Position numbers and translations under genes: made by a program. A DNA stretch of 64,000 bases from Cellulomonas fulva (GTDB lineage: Bacteria > Actinomycetota > Actinomycetes > Actinomycetales > Cellulomonadaceae), in the NCBI RefSeq assembly GCF_018531375.1, contig NZ_JAHBOH010000002.1, positions 124,001 to 188,000 of the forward strand, given 5' to 3'. The notes beneath the pieces are model-generated. The model searched no databases. It was given only the letters and a program-made list of their open reading frames with translations, and was not told the origin of the DNA. Shown here one piece after another: positions 45,954 through 54,859 of this stretch; positions within the stretch are counted from its first letter, which is position 1, and each line of letters begins with the position of its first letter.

Positions 45954-47108
45954 CTAGAGGGTGCCCCAGCTAGCCGACGGGGGCGGTGCCGGCGCGGCGG
46001 TTGTCGCCATCGCGAGAACGAGTGACTCGAGACGCTGAAGCACGCCATCGACGTATTCGAGGGTCGAGGACGGCGGTAGGTCGATGCGCGCGCCGAAGGC
46101 GCACACCCCGTGCGTCCGTGCCGTCGCCATGCCGTAGCCCTTACCGAGCCACGTCGGGGCGCCGTCGTCGACGATCGCCTTCCACTGCTGACGGTCGACT
46201 GGGTCGCGCGGGTTGGGCGACGTGGTGCTCCAGCGGAGGTCATCATCGAGAGCCGAACTAGCGACGTACGGCGCGAAGGCGCGACGCAAGAGCGGCCAGT
46301 CGAACCCTTCGGACGAGTAGATCCCGAAGCGCGCAAGGCCGACGAGCACGACCGGGCCTTTCAGCCGCTCGCGGTACGGCACATCGGTCGGCCGCCACTC
46401 GGGCGCTGCCGTGCCCTCCTGAACCTCAGCGAAGACGACATGGTCTGAGCCGGTGATGGGCGCGCGCATCGCGACGACCCAAGCGCCACCGCCGGATGAC
46501 TGCTCGAGCGTGCGCTCGATGCTGCACCAGGTGTCCATACGACGAGCGAGCCAGGCGGTGCGCGCTCGCAGCGCGAGTTCGAACTCTGGCGCGTTGTCCG
46601 GCACGTCGTTCCACACGGTCTCGGGACCGACATGCGGGACCAGCGTCGGCAGTTTCTCGAGCCACGCCTCTGCGGTCGCGCGTACCCACGGATGCTCGCT
46701 CTGGCTGTACGCCGAGAGGACGGACTCCCACGTCAGCGACTCCCAGCTGGGTGCGCTCCCGTGATGGACAGGAAGACCCGCGAGGTGGAGCACGAACCGA
46801 CGTCGCGCATCGGGGAAGCCTGCCGCGTAGCGCGCCAGCTGGCCCGGGCTGAGGTCCGCGTACAGTTTCGCCTCGATCGCCGCGACATGCCGACCATCTC
46901 GGGACAGGAGAAGGTCGAGGCGATCCCGTCCGCGACCCGCGACCGCCGGGATAGGGACCTCACGAAGCACGTCGTCGGGGACCTCTCCCACGAACCTAGC
47001 GATCGGTGCCGGATCCGTCGCGATAAGCGCCGCGAGAGCATCGCACCACCGGGTCTCGTTGGCGGCCGGGACAAGGAACTCGATGTGCGGCAGGCGGCCG
47101 TCCGTCAT
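45954..47108 (-). CDS. PD-(D/E)XK nuclease superfamily protein
   Basis: 384 residues. The N-terminal part has D65 in RDRLDLLLS and E79-A-K81 in VAAIEAKLYADLSPGQLARY, the catalytic core of PD-(D/E)XK nucleases, of the kind annotated as PD-(D/E)XK nuclease superfamily in phage-related loci. The C-terminal 250 residues are uncharacterised, with many Trp. It overlaps by ATGA with the membrane protein gene upstream, so the two form an operon. A role in DNA restriction is plausible. Confidence 0.78.
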   Translation of the reverse strand: MTDGRLPHIEFLVPAANETRWCDALAALIATDPAPIARFVGEVPDDVLREVPIPAVAGRGRDRLDLLLSRDGRHVAAIEAKLYADLSPGQLARYAAGFPDARRRFVLHLAGLPVHHGSAPSWESLTWESVLSAYSQSEHPWVRATAEAWLEKLPTLVPHVGPETVWNDVPDNAPEFELALRARTAWLARRMDTWCSIERTLEQSSGGGAWVVAMRAPITGSDHVVFAEVQEGTAAPEWRPTDVPYRERLKGPVVLVGLARFGIYSSEGFDWPLLRRAFAPYVASSALDDDLRWSTTSPNPRDPVDRQQWKAIVDDGAPTWLGKGYGMATARTHGVCAFGARIDLPPSSTLEYVDGVLQRLESLVLAMATTAAPAPPPSASWGTL

Positions 47109-47812
47109 CGTCCGCCAATCTGCTGTGTCCGGCGCGACCGCTCGGAGCCGCTCGCGGGGGGCTGGTGCGACGCCGAACGCGTCCGCCCTGCTGCATGAGA
47201 CGACTGCATCGCGTCACTTGCCAGCTGCGTGTTCTGCCCCCGCCTCACGTAGCGTGAACCGCGCAGGCTGAACTCGAACACCAACCGGGGCTGAAGCTGA
47301 TCTCGGATTGTCGACGCAGCCGACCTTTCCGGAAGAGCGGGGCCAAGGCCCAAGTCCGTCAGTGGTCTCTTGAAGCCCCACGCTTGGGCTCCCGGAGCGA
47401 TCAGGGCGGCGCCGTCGAGCACATCGTCGCCGAGGCGCACGACGACGTTCCGCACGGCATGTCCGGTGCGGTTGGTGAACCTGACGGCACAGTGCGTGTA
47501 GCTGCCGTTCGAGAGGCCTTTCGGTGCCAAGCGAAGCGTGCATGTCATCGCGATCGCCAGGAGTTCGGCGGCTGCGTCGTGGCGTTCGGCGTTGCGGCGG
47601 GCGAGTTCGGCGCGAACAGCTCGAGCGGTGTAGATGAGCGCTCCCGCCGTCGCGATGGCACCGAACCAGGTTCCCCACGCCTCGAACAGCGTGACGTTGA
47701 ACGCGCAGGTCGGGCCGCAGGTCGACCAAGTACCGAGCGCCCACCCCGCGATGGCAGCGGCGAGCACGCAGAGCCCGAACACGAGGCGCCGATGGCGGTT
47801 CAACCACTGCAT
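47105..47812 (-). CDS. Membrane-anchored protein with Ig-like beta domain
   Basis: 235 residues from ATG 47812. Two membrane helices (about 8-26, VFGLCVLAAAIAGWALG, and about 42-60) are followed by a helix (ARAVRAELARRNAERHDAAA) and a beta domain with CAVRFTNRTGHAVRNVVVRL. The same domain order and an RNVVV strand occur in the protein at 55523-56377. Translationally coupled to the PD-(D/E)XK gene. Confidence 0.65.
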   Translation of the reverse strand: MQWLNRHRRLVFGLCVLAAAIAGWALGTWSTCGPTCAFNVTLFEAWGTWFGAIATAGALIYTARAVRAELARRNAERHDAAAELLAIAMTCTLRLAPKGLSNGSYTHCAVRFTNRTGHAVRNVVVRLGDDVLDGAALIAPGAQAWGFKRPLTDLGLGPALPERSAASTIRDQLQPRLVFEFSLRGSRYVRRGQNTQLASDAMQSSHAAGRTRSASHQPPASGSERSRRTQQIGGR

Positions 47813-47862
47813 CCGAGGATCGTTGCAGCAAGCGCGTCTCTCGCGGCGCCCACGCGCCGGAA

Positions 47863-48231
47863 CTACTCGGCGTCGCGTTCGAGCTCGTCGGACTCGGACT
47901 CGCTGTCCGACACGAGGCCAGCGAGGTCGGCCGAAGCGGCGTCGCCGGCGACCCGCCTTGCCCTGAGCGAGCCCCATGCTCGCTTGCTCGCGATCACCGC
48001 GACCCCGGCAGTCCCCGCGAGCAGGACGCCCAGTCCGACACCCTTGCCTACGAGCCCGGGTGTGGCCTTGGCGACCGCGCCGCTCTCGATGCTCTTGATC
48101 AACTTGTCGACGCCACCAGCACGGGCCGACTCCGTCACGATCTCCTGGTAGCGGCCGAGGTTGCTCACGGGGTCGCTCCCTCTCTGCGCGTCAGTTAGCA
48201 CCAGGGTCGGTGCCACGTCGGACATCGGCAT
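47863..48231 (-). CDS. Hypothetical protein with one membrane helix (122 residues)
   Basis: A helical N-terminal part (NLGRYQEIVTESARAGGVDK), a Gly-rich membrane helix (about 62-82, GLVGKGVGLGVLLAGTAGVA) and an acidic Ser/Glu-rich tail. The start may be at the second Met, two codons later. No family recognised. Confidence 0.5.
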   Translation of the reverse strand: MPMSDVAPTLVLTDAQRGSDPVSNLGRYQEIVTESARAGGVDKLIKSIESGAVAKATPGLVGKGVGLGVLLAGTAGVAVIASKRAWGSLRARRVAGDAASADLAGLVSDSESESDELERDAE

Positions 48232-48479
48232 CGGCGCGACGGCCCTGAAGACCTGACACCCGGCCGGGCCACCGCGCCCACCACAGCGGCACCTGGCCGC
48301 CGCTCCGCCACGACCCGGTCGTCACGTGGGCGTGCCGGCGACGGGACGAGCGGTTCGGCGGGTGGGTCGAGTAGGTGGCTAGGTGAGGGCGGCCGTCTGC
48401 GGGCTCGGTCGGTCGGGACTGCGTCTGGCCGAGCACCTACCCTGATCGTGACGACCAGGACGCTGAGGAGGCGAGCAGG

Positions 48480-48629
48480 ATGAACGGCGCAGCTGAGCAG
48501 GCGACGGCCCCGGCTTCCACAGCCCCAAAGCGTGCAGTGCGCGACGCACGGACGGCTTCCGCTGCTACGCGAGCCAGCCTCGCCGCCCTCCACCGGTTAC
48601 GCGCGCAAGTGTCCGCAGACAGCCGCTGA
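48480..48629 (+). CDS. Small Ala-rich protein (49 residues)
   Basis: ATG 48480 is preceded by GAGGAGG about 9 bases upstream. The product is rich in Ala, Thr and Arg with a basic helix (ATRASLAALHRLRAQVS). It sits directly before the palindromic repeat array. Function unknown. Confidence 0.4.
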   Translation: MNGAAEQATAPASTAPKRAVRDARTASAATRASLAALHRLRAQVSADSR

Positions 48630-48654
48630 CGTCGTTCCGAGACCGCGATTGCTT

Positions 48655-48983
48655 GCGATCCGGACAGCCTGTCCTATTGCGATCCGGACAGCGTGTCCGA
48701 TGGGGGCGGACAGCGTGTCCGATGGGGCGGGCAGGCTGTCCTACAAACAGGGAAGAGAACAGGGAAGGCTCCGCCCTGAGCCCGGAATCGCTCCCGCGCG
48801 CTGATGCGCTTGGGTCCAGCGCGCTGAAGCGCACTGGGCGGCCCTGACGACAAAGGTGGACTTGCGCAACGACTCGTCAGTCACCAGCCGCCTTTCGTCG
48901 CGAAGGACTCACTTTCAGATCCGTCAGGTACCTACCGTGCAGGTCTCTTAACAACGAACTCGCGGCGCCCGGACAGCGTGTCC
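48655..48983. repeat. Palindromic iterons GGACAGCGTGTCC upstream of the initiator-like gene
   Basis: Copies are at 48662-48674 (centre CC), 48686-48698 and 48708-48720, with a degenerate one at 48730-48741 and a distant perfect one at 48971-48983. Three of them sit beside GCGATCC or GATCGCA. Spacing of the second and third is 22 bp, two helical turns. They could be replication iterons, a partition site or operators for the regulators around them. The rest of 48630-49133 has no gene; a T-rich stretch precedes 49134. Confidence 0.7.
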
Positions 48984-49133
48984 GGATCGCAACGAAGTAT
49001 CTCAAGCGGCGTGATGTGCGTCACGAGCCGTCCCGGTGTTGGGGTGTTTGGTATCAACCAGGCCATTTTCTGTCCAGGTTGCTCCTTACTCTGGTAATCG
49101 ACACCAGTCGCAGCAACCCGATAGGACATCCCG

Positions 49134-49376
49134 ATGAACGTAGACCGGCGCACCCGCCGCATCCAGGAACTGTCCTGGCTCGCAGCCGCCGCCGAACTGA
49201 GCCACCGCCGCGCTAACGGCGGCATCAGCGCCAGCGAGTACCGGCAGTCGGTGCTCGAGCTTCACGAAGAAGGCTGCCCGGTACTGGTCCTCGCTGACGG
49301 GCTCCACCGTGCACGCTCCGGCGTGTACGAGGTCCTCGCTACCGCCCGACGGCACCGCGAGAGCGCCGCCGCCTGA
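49134..49376 (+). CDS. Hypothetical protein (80 residues)
   Basis: ATG 49134 opens a helical basic protein (RRIQELSWLAAAAELSHRRA, then SEYRQSVLELHEEGCPVLVL). It lies between the iterons and the initiator-like gene, so it could be a copy-control or iteron-binding factor. No family recognised. Confidence 0.55.
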   Translation: MNVDRRTRRIQELSWLAAAAELSHRRANGGISASEYRQSVLELHEEGCPVLVLADGLHRARSGVYEVLATARRHRESAAA

Positions 49377-49456
49377 AACACGAAACCCCGCCGTGCGAGG
49401 GGGGGCCGTGACCTTCAAGAACTTCGAACCTGAACGAGACAAGGATATCGCAGACC

Positions 49457-50440
49457 ATGGGCAACAAGTCACTCAACGCGTTCATCGACTACGAGTACAG
49501 GCGCGTCAAGGGCGAGCCGTCGGCCGACCTGTTCAAGGCGCTCCGACCGTCCAAGGCGGGCGCGAGCGCAGTCACGAAGCGATACGCCTATGAGCGGCTC
49601 CTCTGGCACATCAAGGAAAAGGCCGGTGACCGGCTCGTCTTTCCATCGCAGGACACGCTGGCCGGCACGCTCGCGGTCGACGCCCGGTCGGTCCGCCGCG
49701 CCCTGTCCGACCTGGAGGCTGCTGGCCTCATCTACCCCGGTCAGCGCAACGACCGGACCAAGGGCGTGACGTCGACCGTCTACTACGTGGTCGACGTGAT
49801 TGGTGAGCGTGCGGCGTTGGACCGGTGGAAGGAGGAAGCGGTCCGTGCCGCATCCGCGAAGCGAGTCCGTGACGACACCGGTGACAGCGTGCCCGAGTTC
49901 GACGACACAGACCTGCGTCGTGACGCGGACCTCGCCGTCGAGACGGCCCGTGCGGATATCGAGGCGGCACACGCGGGTGCCTACGCGACGGACGGACGCA
50001 TCCTTGCTGTCCTGACCGGCACCGCCCCGGCAGACATCCCGGTCTACAAGAGCTTCCGCGAGAACGCCGCCGCAAAGCGCAAGTCGAAGGGCCGCATCAG
50101 GGACGCGGCGGCGACGCGTGGCGTGGAGAACCCGGACGCGTTCGCCGCGGAGGTCGTCGCATCGCTGGGTGCCGGCGCGGCGCAGTCCAGGCGTGCCATC
50201 GACGAGTTCGTGAACGCCGGACGCCTGGAGGAACTGTTGCCGCCGCCGGTCGAGTATCCGTACCTGCAGGTTGTGCCCGATGCCTCACCGGACGAACAAG
50301 GGCTCGCGCCGCAGGACCCGCCCGCGTGGCTCAATGAGGATGGGGCGACCGCTGCGCCCGACGACAGCGCGCCGCGTGCGCGCTCGGTGCCGATGCCTCC
50401 GGCGCTCCGTGCGCAGGTCGACGCACTGCGGAGCGCCTGA
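49457..50440 (+). CDS. Replication-initiator-like winged-helix protein
   Basis: 327 residues. An N-terminal winged helix (about 45-115) has AYERLLWHIKEKAGDRLVFP, SQDTLAGTLAVDARSVRRAL, then SDLEAAGLIYPGQRND, as in HTH_36-type replication and regulatory proteins. The C-terminal half is charged and partly disordered. Adjacent palindromic iterons make it a candidate Rep protein for element 2, though a repressor is the alternative. A terminator follows. Confidence 0.65.
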   Translation: MGNKSLNAFIDYEYRRVKGEPSADLFKALRPSKAGASAVTKRYAYERLLWHIKEKAGDRLVFPSQDTLAGTLAVDARSVRRALSDLEAAGLIYPGQRNDRTKGVTSTVYYVVDVIGERAALDRWKEEAVRAASAKRVRDDTGDSVPEFDDTDLRRDADLAVETARADIEAAHAGAYATDGRILAVLTGTAPADIPVYKSFRENAAAKRKSKGRIRDAAATRGVENPDAFAAEVVASLGAGAAQSRRAIDEFVNAGRLEELLPPPVEYPYLQVVPDASPDEQGLAPQDPPAWLNEDGATAAPDDSAPRARSVPMPPALRAQVDALRSA

Positions 50441-50460
50441 CCATCCCGCGCCCGTCCCGA

Positions 50461-50492
50461 ACGCCCCGCCTCGATTCGTCAGGCGGGGCGTT
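50461..50492 (+). terminator. Rho-independent terminator
   Basis: CGCCCCGCCT at 50462-50471 pairs with AGGCGGGGCG at 50481-50490, a 10-bp stem with a 9-base loop followed by TTT, 20 bp after the initiator-like gene. Confidence 0.88.
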
Positions 50493-50696
50493 TCAGTTTG
50501 TGCCGGTGCGAGGGGTTGGGTGCGTGGCTGGGTTAGCACGGTGGCGTGCAGAGGGTGCATTTGCGTATAGACGTTAGGCGAATGTCTACACGTAAAGCCG
50601 GGCCGTACATGTACCGCCGCTTTCTGTATATCCGAGGAGGTACCGTTTTGATATGCCCGATTTGCGGCGTATCGAAACAAGTAGATAGGTACCGCG

Positions 50697-51398
50697 ATGA
50701 CCATTCAGATTGACGGGAAGGCCTACCTCTCAACCGCCGAACTCGCGCTGCGGCACGGCGTGACCTCGCACACGGTGCACCTGTGGCGCTCGAACGGCCG
50801 TGCCCCCGAAGGCAGGAAGCTGCGCGGGCGCACGTGGTACGAGATGGACGACGTCCTCACGTGGGAGGCGGGGCAGGACACCGCACGAGCAAAGACGCCA
50901 TGCCGTATCCCACGGTGCCCGCGACCAGCAACGGCCGGCCGGGACCACCTGTGCGCCGGACACGCCCAGATGGTCCGAGCGGGACGCACAGACCTGGGCG
51001 GCCCACCACCACGCCGACCACGCGCGAAGACGCTCAGCGACCTCCTGGACGCTATGACCGTCCGCGACGAGGACGGACACCGCCTCTGGACCGGGCATCT
51101 CTCTGGAGACGGCTACGCCAAGGTCGCCCGCGCTGGCGTTACCCGCTACGTGCACCGGGTGGTCTGGGAGGACGCGTACGGCCCGATCGACGAGACGCAA
51201 GACCTCACCGTCGACCATCGTTGTCGGGTCCGCCGCTGCTGCGAGATCTCGCACTTGCGCCTCATCAGCCGCGCCGAGAACATCCAGGCGGGCTTCGAAG
51301 CCCGCCTCCGCGAGCAGGAGGCCTACAGCCAGGGCGCGTTGACGCTCGACGTCGACCTCGAGACGCGCCGCCGCCACGTTGACGCCCAGGCAGCCTGA
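50697..51398 (+). CDS. HNH endonuclease with N-terminal HTH and zinc motif
   Basis: 233 residues. Residues 8-58 are a MerR/excisionase-like HTH (YLSTAELALRHGVTSHTVHL). A C-x4-C-x11-C-x2-H zinc motif lies at 69-89. The HNH core is at 150-195, with H153, D173-H174 in TVDHRCRVRRCC and SHLRLISRAEN. Such proteins are homing or phage/plasmid-associated nucleases. AT-rich sequence before the gene includes a possible promoter. Confidence 0.85.
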   Translation: MTIQIDGKAYLSTAELALRHGVTSHTVHLWRSNGRAPEGRKLRGRTWYEMDDVLTWEAGQDTARAKTPCRIPRCPRPATAGRDHLCAGHAQMVRAGRTDLGGPPPRRPRAKTLSDLLDAMTVRDEDGHRLWTGHLSGDGYAKVARAGVTRYVHRVVWEDAYGPIDETQDLTVDHRCRVRRCCEISHLRLISRAENIQAGFEARLREQEAYSQGALTLDVDLETRRRHVDAQAA

Positions 51399-51570
51399 TG
51401 TTCCCCACTACCACGCCGTCGCCAGCTGCCCTCTCGGTCGCACGAGCAGGGCGGCTGGCGCGTGCACAGGCCTCCGTAACGGCCGAGACCAACCCGACCC
51501 GACGCCGCCCCGTACGGACCGCTTCCAGGCCGTCTACGGGCCGTGTACGAGCCGCGCGGGCAGGTGCGTC

Positions 51571-51822
51571 GTGACGGACAGCCAGGACCTCGACGGCCTG
51601 CTCGACGCGGCGACGCGGCTCGCGCGGAGGCAGGCCGAGTGGGGCGGTGTCGACCTCGGGGACGAGCGCGTCGTGGGGTGGACGGCGACCTTCCTCGGGT
51701 TGGTGAGCGAGGAGTGGGACGAGGCGCACATTCAGAAGTTCATCGACGCATTCGGGGCCGTCTCGATGCCGTTGCCAGACGACCCGAGAGCGGTGCTCTG
51801 GTCGATTGTGAGGCGTCCGTAG
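51571..51822 (+). CDS. Hypothetical acidic protein (83 residues)
   Basis: GTG 51571 opens DSQDLDGLLDAATRLARRQA, then GLVSEEWDEAHIQKFIDAFG. All-helical and acidic. It lies 36 bp before the HEPN-type gene and may be in the same operon. A small antitoxin-like partner is possible but not shown. Confidence 0.5.
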   Translation: MTDSQDLDGLLDAATRLARRQAEWGGVDLGDERVVGWTATFLGLVSEEWDEAHIQKFIDAFGAVSMPLPDDPRAVLWSIVRRP

Positions 51823-51858
51823 CGGCGAAGCCCGCTCCCTCACCGCTACCGTCAACTC

Positions 51859-52653
51859 ATGGCGCCGCCGCATCCGCTTCAGGAGTCACTCGATTATCTG
51901 CCCGAGTACCTGGGCGACGCGGGACATCTCTTCGAAGTCGTCGAGGAACGGAACGCCGCGCTGACTCGAGCCCGCCGGGCCGCTGGGAACAAGACTGGCG
52001 CGGGGTCGCCTCCGGTAACTCACAAGTCCCTCAACCGCGCGGTCGTCGTCGCAGCCGTTGGTGCGCTCGAGGCCTTCTGTGAGGACCTCGCGCTCCGAGC
52101 CCAGCCCCTCGTACCGGGCGCAGTGCCGCCAGCGCAGTGGTACGCGATTGCCGGGACACGAGGGATGGTCCAGACGCCAAACTCGAACAACATCGCAAAA
52201 CTCTTCTGGACGATCTTCCGGTACGACCCGCGCCCTGATTGGGACCTCCTGCTCGACGCATCGTGGGCGGAGGTCGGTTCTGGGACACGCTGGCGCGGAA
52301 CAACAATCAGCTACAAGGCAGACGCCGCCGCACGGGCACTCGACGCGATGGTTCAGGTTCGGCACGGCTTCGCGCATCAGGACAAGGCAAGTGCACCCAA
52401 GTCGACCCCTGGAGTTGTGGAGGTGACGTCCACACAGAAGCTCTCATTGCAGTCACACCATGCGCGCAATGCGATGAGCATGGTCGTCCAGGTCGCGGTC
52501 CTGACCACGCACGGACTCTCGACGATGATCCCTGGCACGTCGCGGCCTTTGCGGTGGAAGGCGGCCATGAAGCAGGCCGGGTGGGGCGAACTCCTGGCGG
52601 GAACCCCGGCTGCAGCGGAGGTCAAGAGCGGATGGACGGGGCATCCGTTCTGA
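51859..52653 (+). CDS. HEPN domain protein (candidate RNase)
   Basis: 264 residues. A helical protein of the RiboL-PSP/MAE_28990 HEPN type: an N-terminal helix pair, VVVAAVGALEAFCEDLALRA near 62-81, and the R-x4-H motif as RHGFAH at about 168-173 within AMVQVRHGFAHQD. HEPN motifs form metal-independent RNase sites in toxin and defence systems. The N-terminal helix ALEAFCED is common in this subfamily. Confidence 0.72.
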   Translation: MAPPHPLQESLDYLPEYLGDAGHLFEVVEERNAALTRARRAAGNKTGAGSPPVTHKSLNRAVVVAAVGALEAFCEDLALRAQPLVPGAVPPAQWYAIAGTRGMVQTPNSNNIAKLFWTIFRYDPRPDWDLLLDASWAEVGSGTRWRGTTISYKADAAARALDAMVQVRHGFAHQDKASAPKSTPGVVEVTSTQKLSLQSHHARNAMSMVVQVAVLTTHGLSTMIPGTSRPLRWKAAMKQAGWGELLAGTPAAAEVKSGWTGHPF

Positions 52654-52727
52654 ACCTCGCCGCTCCCGTGCACGGCGCGCGACTCTGGTGACGCTAGGCG
52701 TGTCGAGCAATGATCAACTGAGCCCCG

Positions 52728-52751
52728 GCCTCTGCGGACACCGGGGCTCAG
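52728..52751. terminator. Bidirectional terminator
   Basis: CTGAGCCCCGG (52728-52738) pairs perfectly with CCGGGGCTCAG (52741-52751), the stem having a minimal 2-base gap, between convergent genes. The AGCCCCGG/CCGGGGCT core can form only by breaking the innermost pairs. Confidence 0.6.
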
Positions 52752-52767
52752 TAGTAGGCGGAACACG

Positions 52768-53721
52768 TCAGGCGGCCCGTAGTTCGCGGTTGGGTTCCCA
52801 GAGTGGCGCGTGGGGGTCGACGACAGTGCCCTGCCGCCAGCTGTCGAGGACGAAGGGTTCAGTCGGTGTGCGGAACCCGGCGGGCGGGCGCGTGGTGCTG
52901 TTCTGTTCCCATGCCCAGCTGGCCGGGCCGGCGAGGATGCGCCCGGGTGCCCAGCCGGTGACGCGTACACGCCCGTCGACGGTCATGTTGACCCCGGGTG
53001 CTGGGGAGGGACCCCACTGAAGGCCAGCGGCTTGGACGCCCGCGATGAGCTCGCGCCAGGCCTTCTCGCGCTGGACGTGCCACACCTGCCCGAGGCCGGC
53101 GGCATGCCACGCCATCACGATGTCGCGGTAATCGGCGGCCTTCCGGTTGGTGGTGCGCTCCAGCTCGCAGGCCCAACGGGTGCCGGCGGGGTCGACGAGG
53201 CCGAGGTCCGGCGGACGGACGCCTCGCATCCCGATTCCGACTTGGACGGTCCACGCACTAACGGTCTGGACCGGGCGGCCGCCGATGGCGCTCGGCTGCT
53301 CCAAGGTGCGGATGTCCCGCTCGAAGGCGACCTGGAAGCCGGCCCTCCGGTACGCGGCGGCGAGGGCGGAGGCGCCGACAGTGTGCTGCGCCATGGACCG
53401 GGACACCTTCGGTGCACCGAGCTGGACGTGTGCGTCAGTGCCCGGTACGACGTGCGGGTCGAGGATGCGCGCCCCACGCCCGGTGGCGGTCCATACGGTC
53501 GCGACGGTGGCGCGCAGCACACCGTGTGAGTCGTGAAGGTCGAGCGCGACAGGCACGGCCCGAACGAGCCGGTCGTCCTGCAAACGCCGGAAGGACTTCC
53601 GAATGCCCCACGGGGAAGCGCCCAGATGCCCCACGCACGCATCGGGGCGAATGTATCCCGCGCGGGTGAGCAGGCGGAGCAGTTCGATATCGAGCCTTGT
53701 CAACTGGTGCCGAGGTGCCAT
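52768..53721 (-). CDS. Replication-relaxation family protein
   Basis: 317 residues. The N-terminal winged helix (LTRLDIELLRLLTRAGYIRP, then RRLQDDRLVRAV) and the downstream ARILD...HTVGASALAAAYRRAG region, then WACELERTTNRKAADYRDI, match the Replic_Relax family, found on actinobacterial plasmids and ICEs and thought to help relaxosome or replication function. The ELER core resembles a nuclease-like fold. It is the best sign that element 2 is plasmid/ICE-derived. Confidence 0.82.
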   Translation of the reverse strand: MAPRHQLTRLDIELLRLLTRAGYIRPDACVGHLGASPWGIRKSFRRLQDDRLVRAVPVALDLHDSHGVLRATVATVWTATGRGARILDPHVVPGTDAHVQLGAPKVSRSMAQHTVGASALAAAYRRAGFQVAFERDIRTLEQPSAIGGRPVQTVSAWTVQVGIGMRGVRPPDLGLVDPAGTRWACELERTTNRKAADYRDIVMAWHAAGLGQVWHVQREKAWRELIAGVQAAGLQWGPSPAPGVNMTVDGRVRVTGWAPGRILAGPASWAWEQNSTTRPPAGFRTPTEPFVLDSWRQGTVVDPHAPLWEPNRELRAA

Positions 53722-54530
53722 GGTGCCGGTGCCTTTCTGGATATTTTCATACGGCGGTTACGTAGCCACGATAGGTGCACCGAGCTACAGCAAGCCGGAA
53801 CCGTCGTGCCCACCACGGCGCCCACCCAGTGGGCACAGCGATGGACGAAGCTGAATGGCGCCTTCACCTGCGGAAACGCCATCAAAGTCCCACACGAATG
53901 CTGGAGCACCCGGTAGGTGGAGACTCTCGTAATGCTGCACGCCCTTCGGGCGCCGCTCTTCGCTTCGCTCGTGCCGCGTCTCGTCTCGTCTCGTCTCGTG
54001 TCGTGTCGTCGCGGTTCGTGGCGTCGTCACGACCCGGCCCGGTTCGGTTCGGTTCGGTTCGTGGCGTGGACGTGCCCGGCGGGGTGGTGGTGCAGCGGGT
54101 GCTGCTCCTCGGGGACCGCGCCACGGTTCGTGCCCTGTCAGGTGATGGGTCGCCCCGCAGTCGTGACCCACAGGGCGGGGTGCGCGGGTCGCACCGTGAC
54201 GGGACGGGACGGGGCGGGGCGGTGCGAGACGGGGCGGGGCAGGGGTGTGACTCACCGGGGCGAGGCGTGACCGGGTCGAGGCGGGGCGGGCGACGCGCCC
54301 CACACGTCGCGTTGCTGGGTCATCCGACTGCGGCGACGCGCGCATCGGTCGCAGATTGGCAGCGACGGCGCAGTCGAAAGCGGCCCCGACAGACATCCAC
54401 GCGCGGGTCGTGTGTAAGCACGAAGTCGCCATCGGAGCAGGGTTCGCTTTTCGCGTCTACAAGGTCGACTGACGCTACGACAGCCGCTACGCTCAACGCG
54501 ACTTCATTCGTACAAGGACCGGGGCCACAT
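53722..54530. repeat. 809-bp gap with pentanucleotide tandem repeats
   Basis: CTCGT/GTCTC units repeat around 53980-54010, GGTTC repeats four to five times at about 54041-54060, and GACGG/GGGGC units recur at 54190-54245. Open frames across it are driven by these repeats and lack coding bias. It lies between the replication-relaxation gene and an lsr2 gene, where an oriT or ori would be plausible, but no nick site is recognised. Confidence 0.6.
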
Positions 54531-54857
54531 ATGGCACAGAAGATTCTGGTCACGCTGACGTCGGACATCAGCGGCGAGCCCGCTGATGAAACCGTGACTT
54601 TCGCGCTCGACGGAGTCGCCTACGAGGCGGACCTGACGACAGCGGAAGCTGTCGAGCTCCGCGCCACGCTCGCTACGTGGATCGGGCACGGCCGGAAGGT
54701 CGCTGGCGGGCGCCCTGCGACGCGGCGCCGTTCTCGTTCCACCGGGGCTGGTAGCCCGGCAGACATTCGGGCGTGGGCCGTCGCTAACGGGCACAGCGTT
54801 CCTGCGCGTGGTCGTATCCCGCAGACCATCCAGGACGCCTACCGGGCGGCGCACTGA
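54531..54857 (+). CDS. lsr2: Lsr2 family nucleoid-associated protein
   Basis: 108 residues. The N-terminal dimerisation domain (MAQKILVTLTSDISG, then DETVTFALDGVAYEADLT) is followed by a linker and the C-terminal DNA-binding domain (ADIRAWAVANGHSVPARGRI) with the RGR minor-groove motif. Lsr2 silences AT-rich foreign DNA. Carried on a mobile element, it may silence the element or host targets. Confidence 0.93.
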   Translation: MAQKILVTLTSDISGEPADETVTFALDGVAYEADLTTAEAVELRATLATWIGHGRKVAGGRPATRRRSRSTGAGSPADIRAWAVANGHSVPARGRIPQTIQDAYRAAH

Positions 54858-54859
54858 CC

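Noticed and set aside
53775..54530. Coding frame leading into lsr2
   Set aside because: The upstream part is translated simple repeats; the Lsr2 protein clearly begins at 54531.
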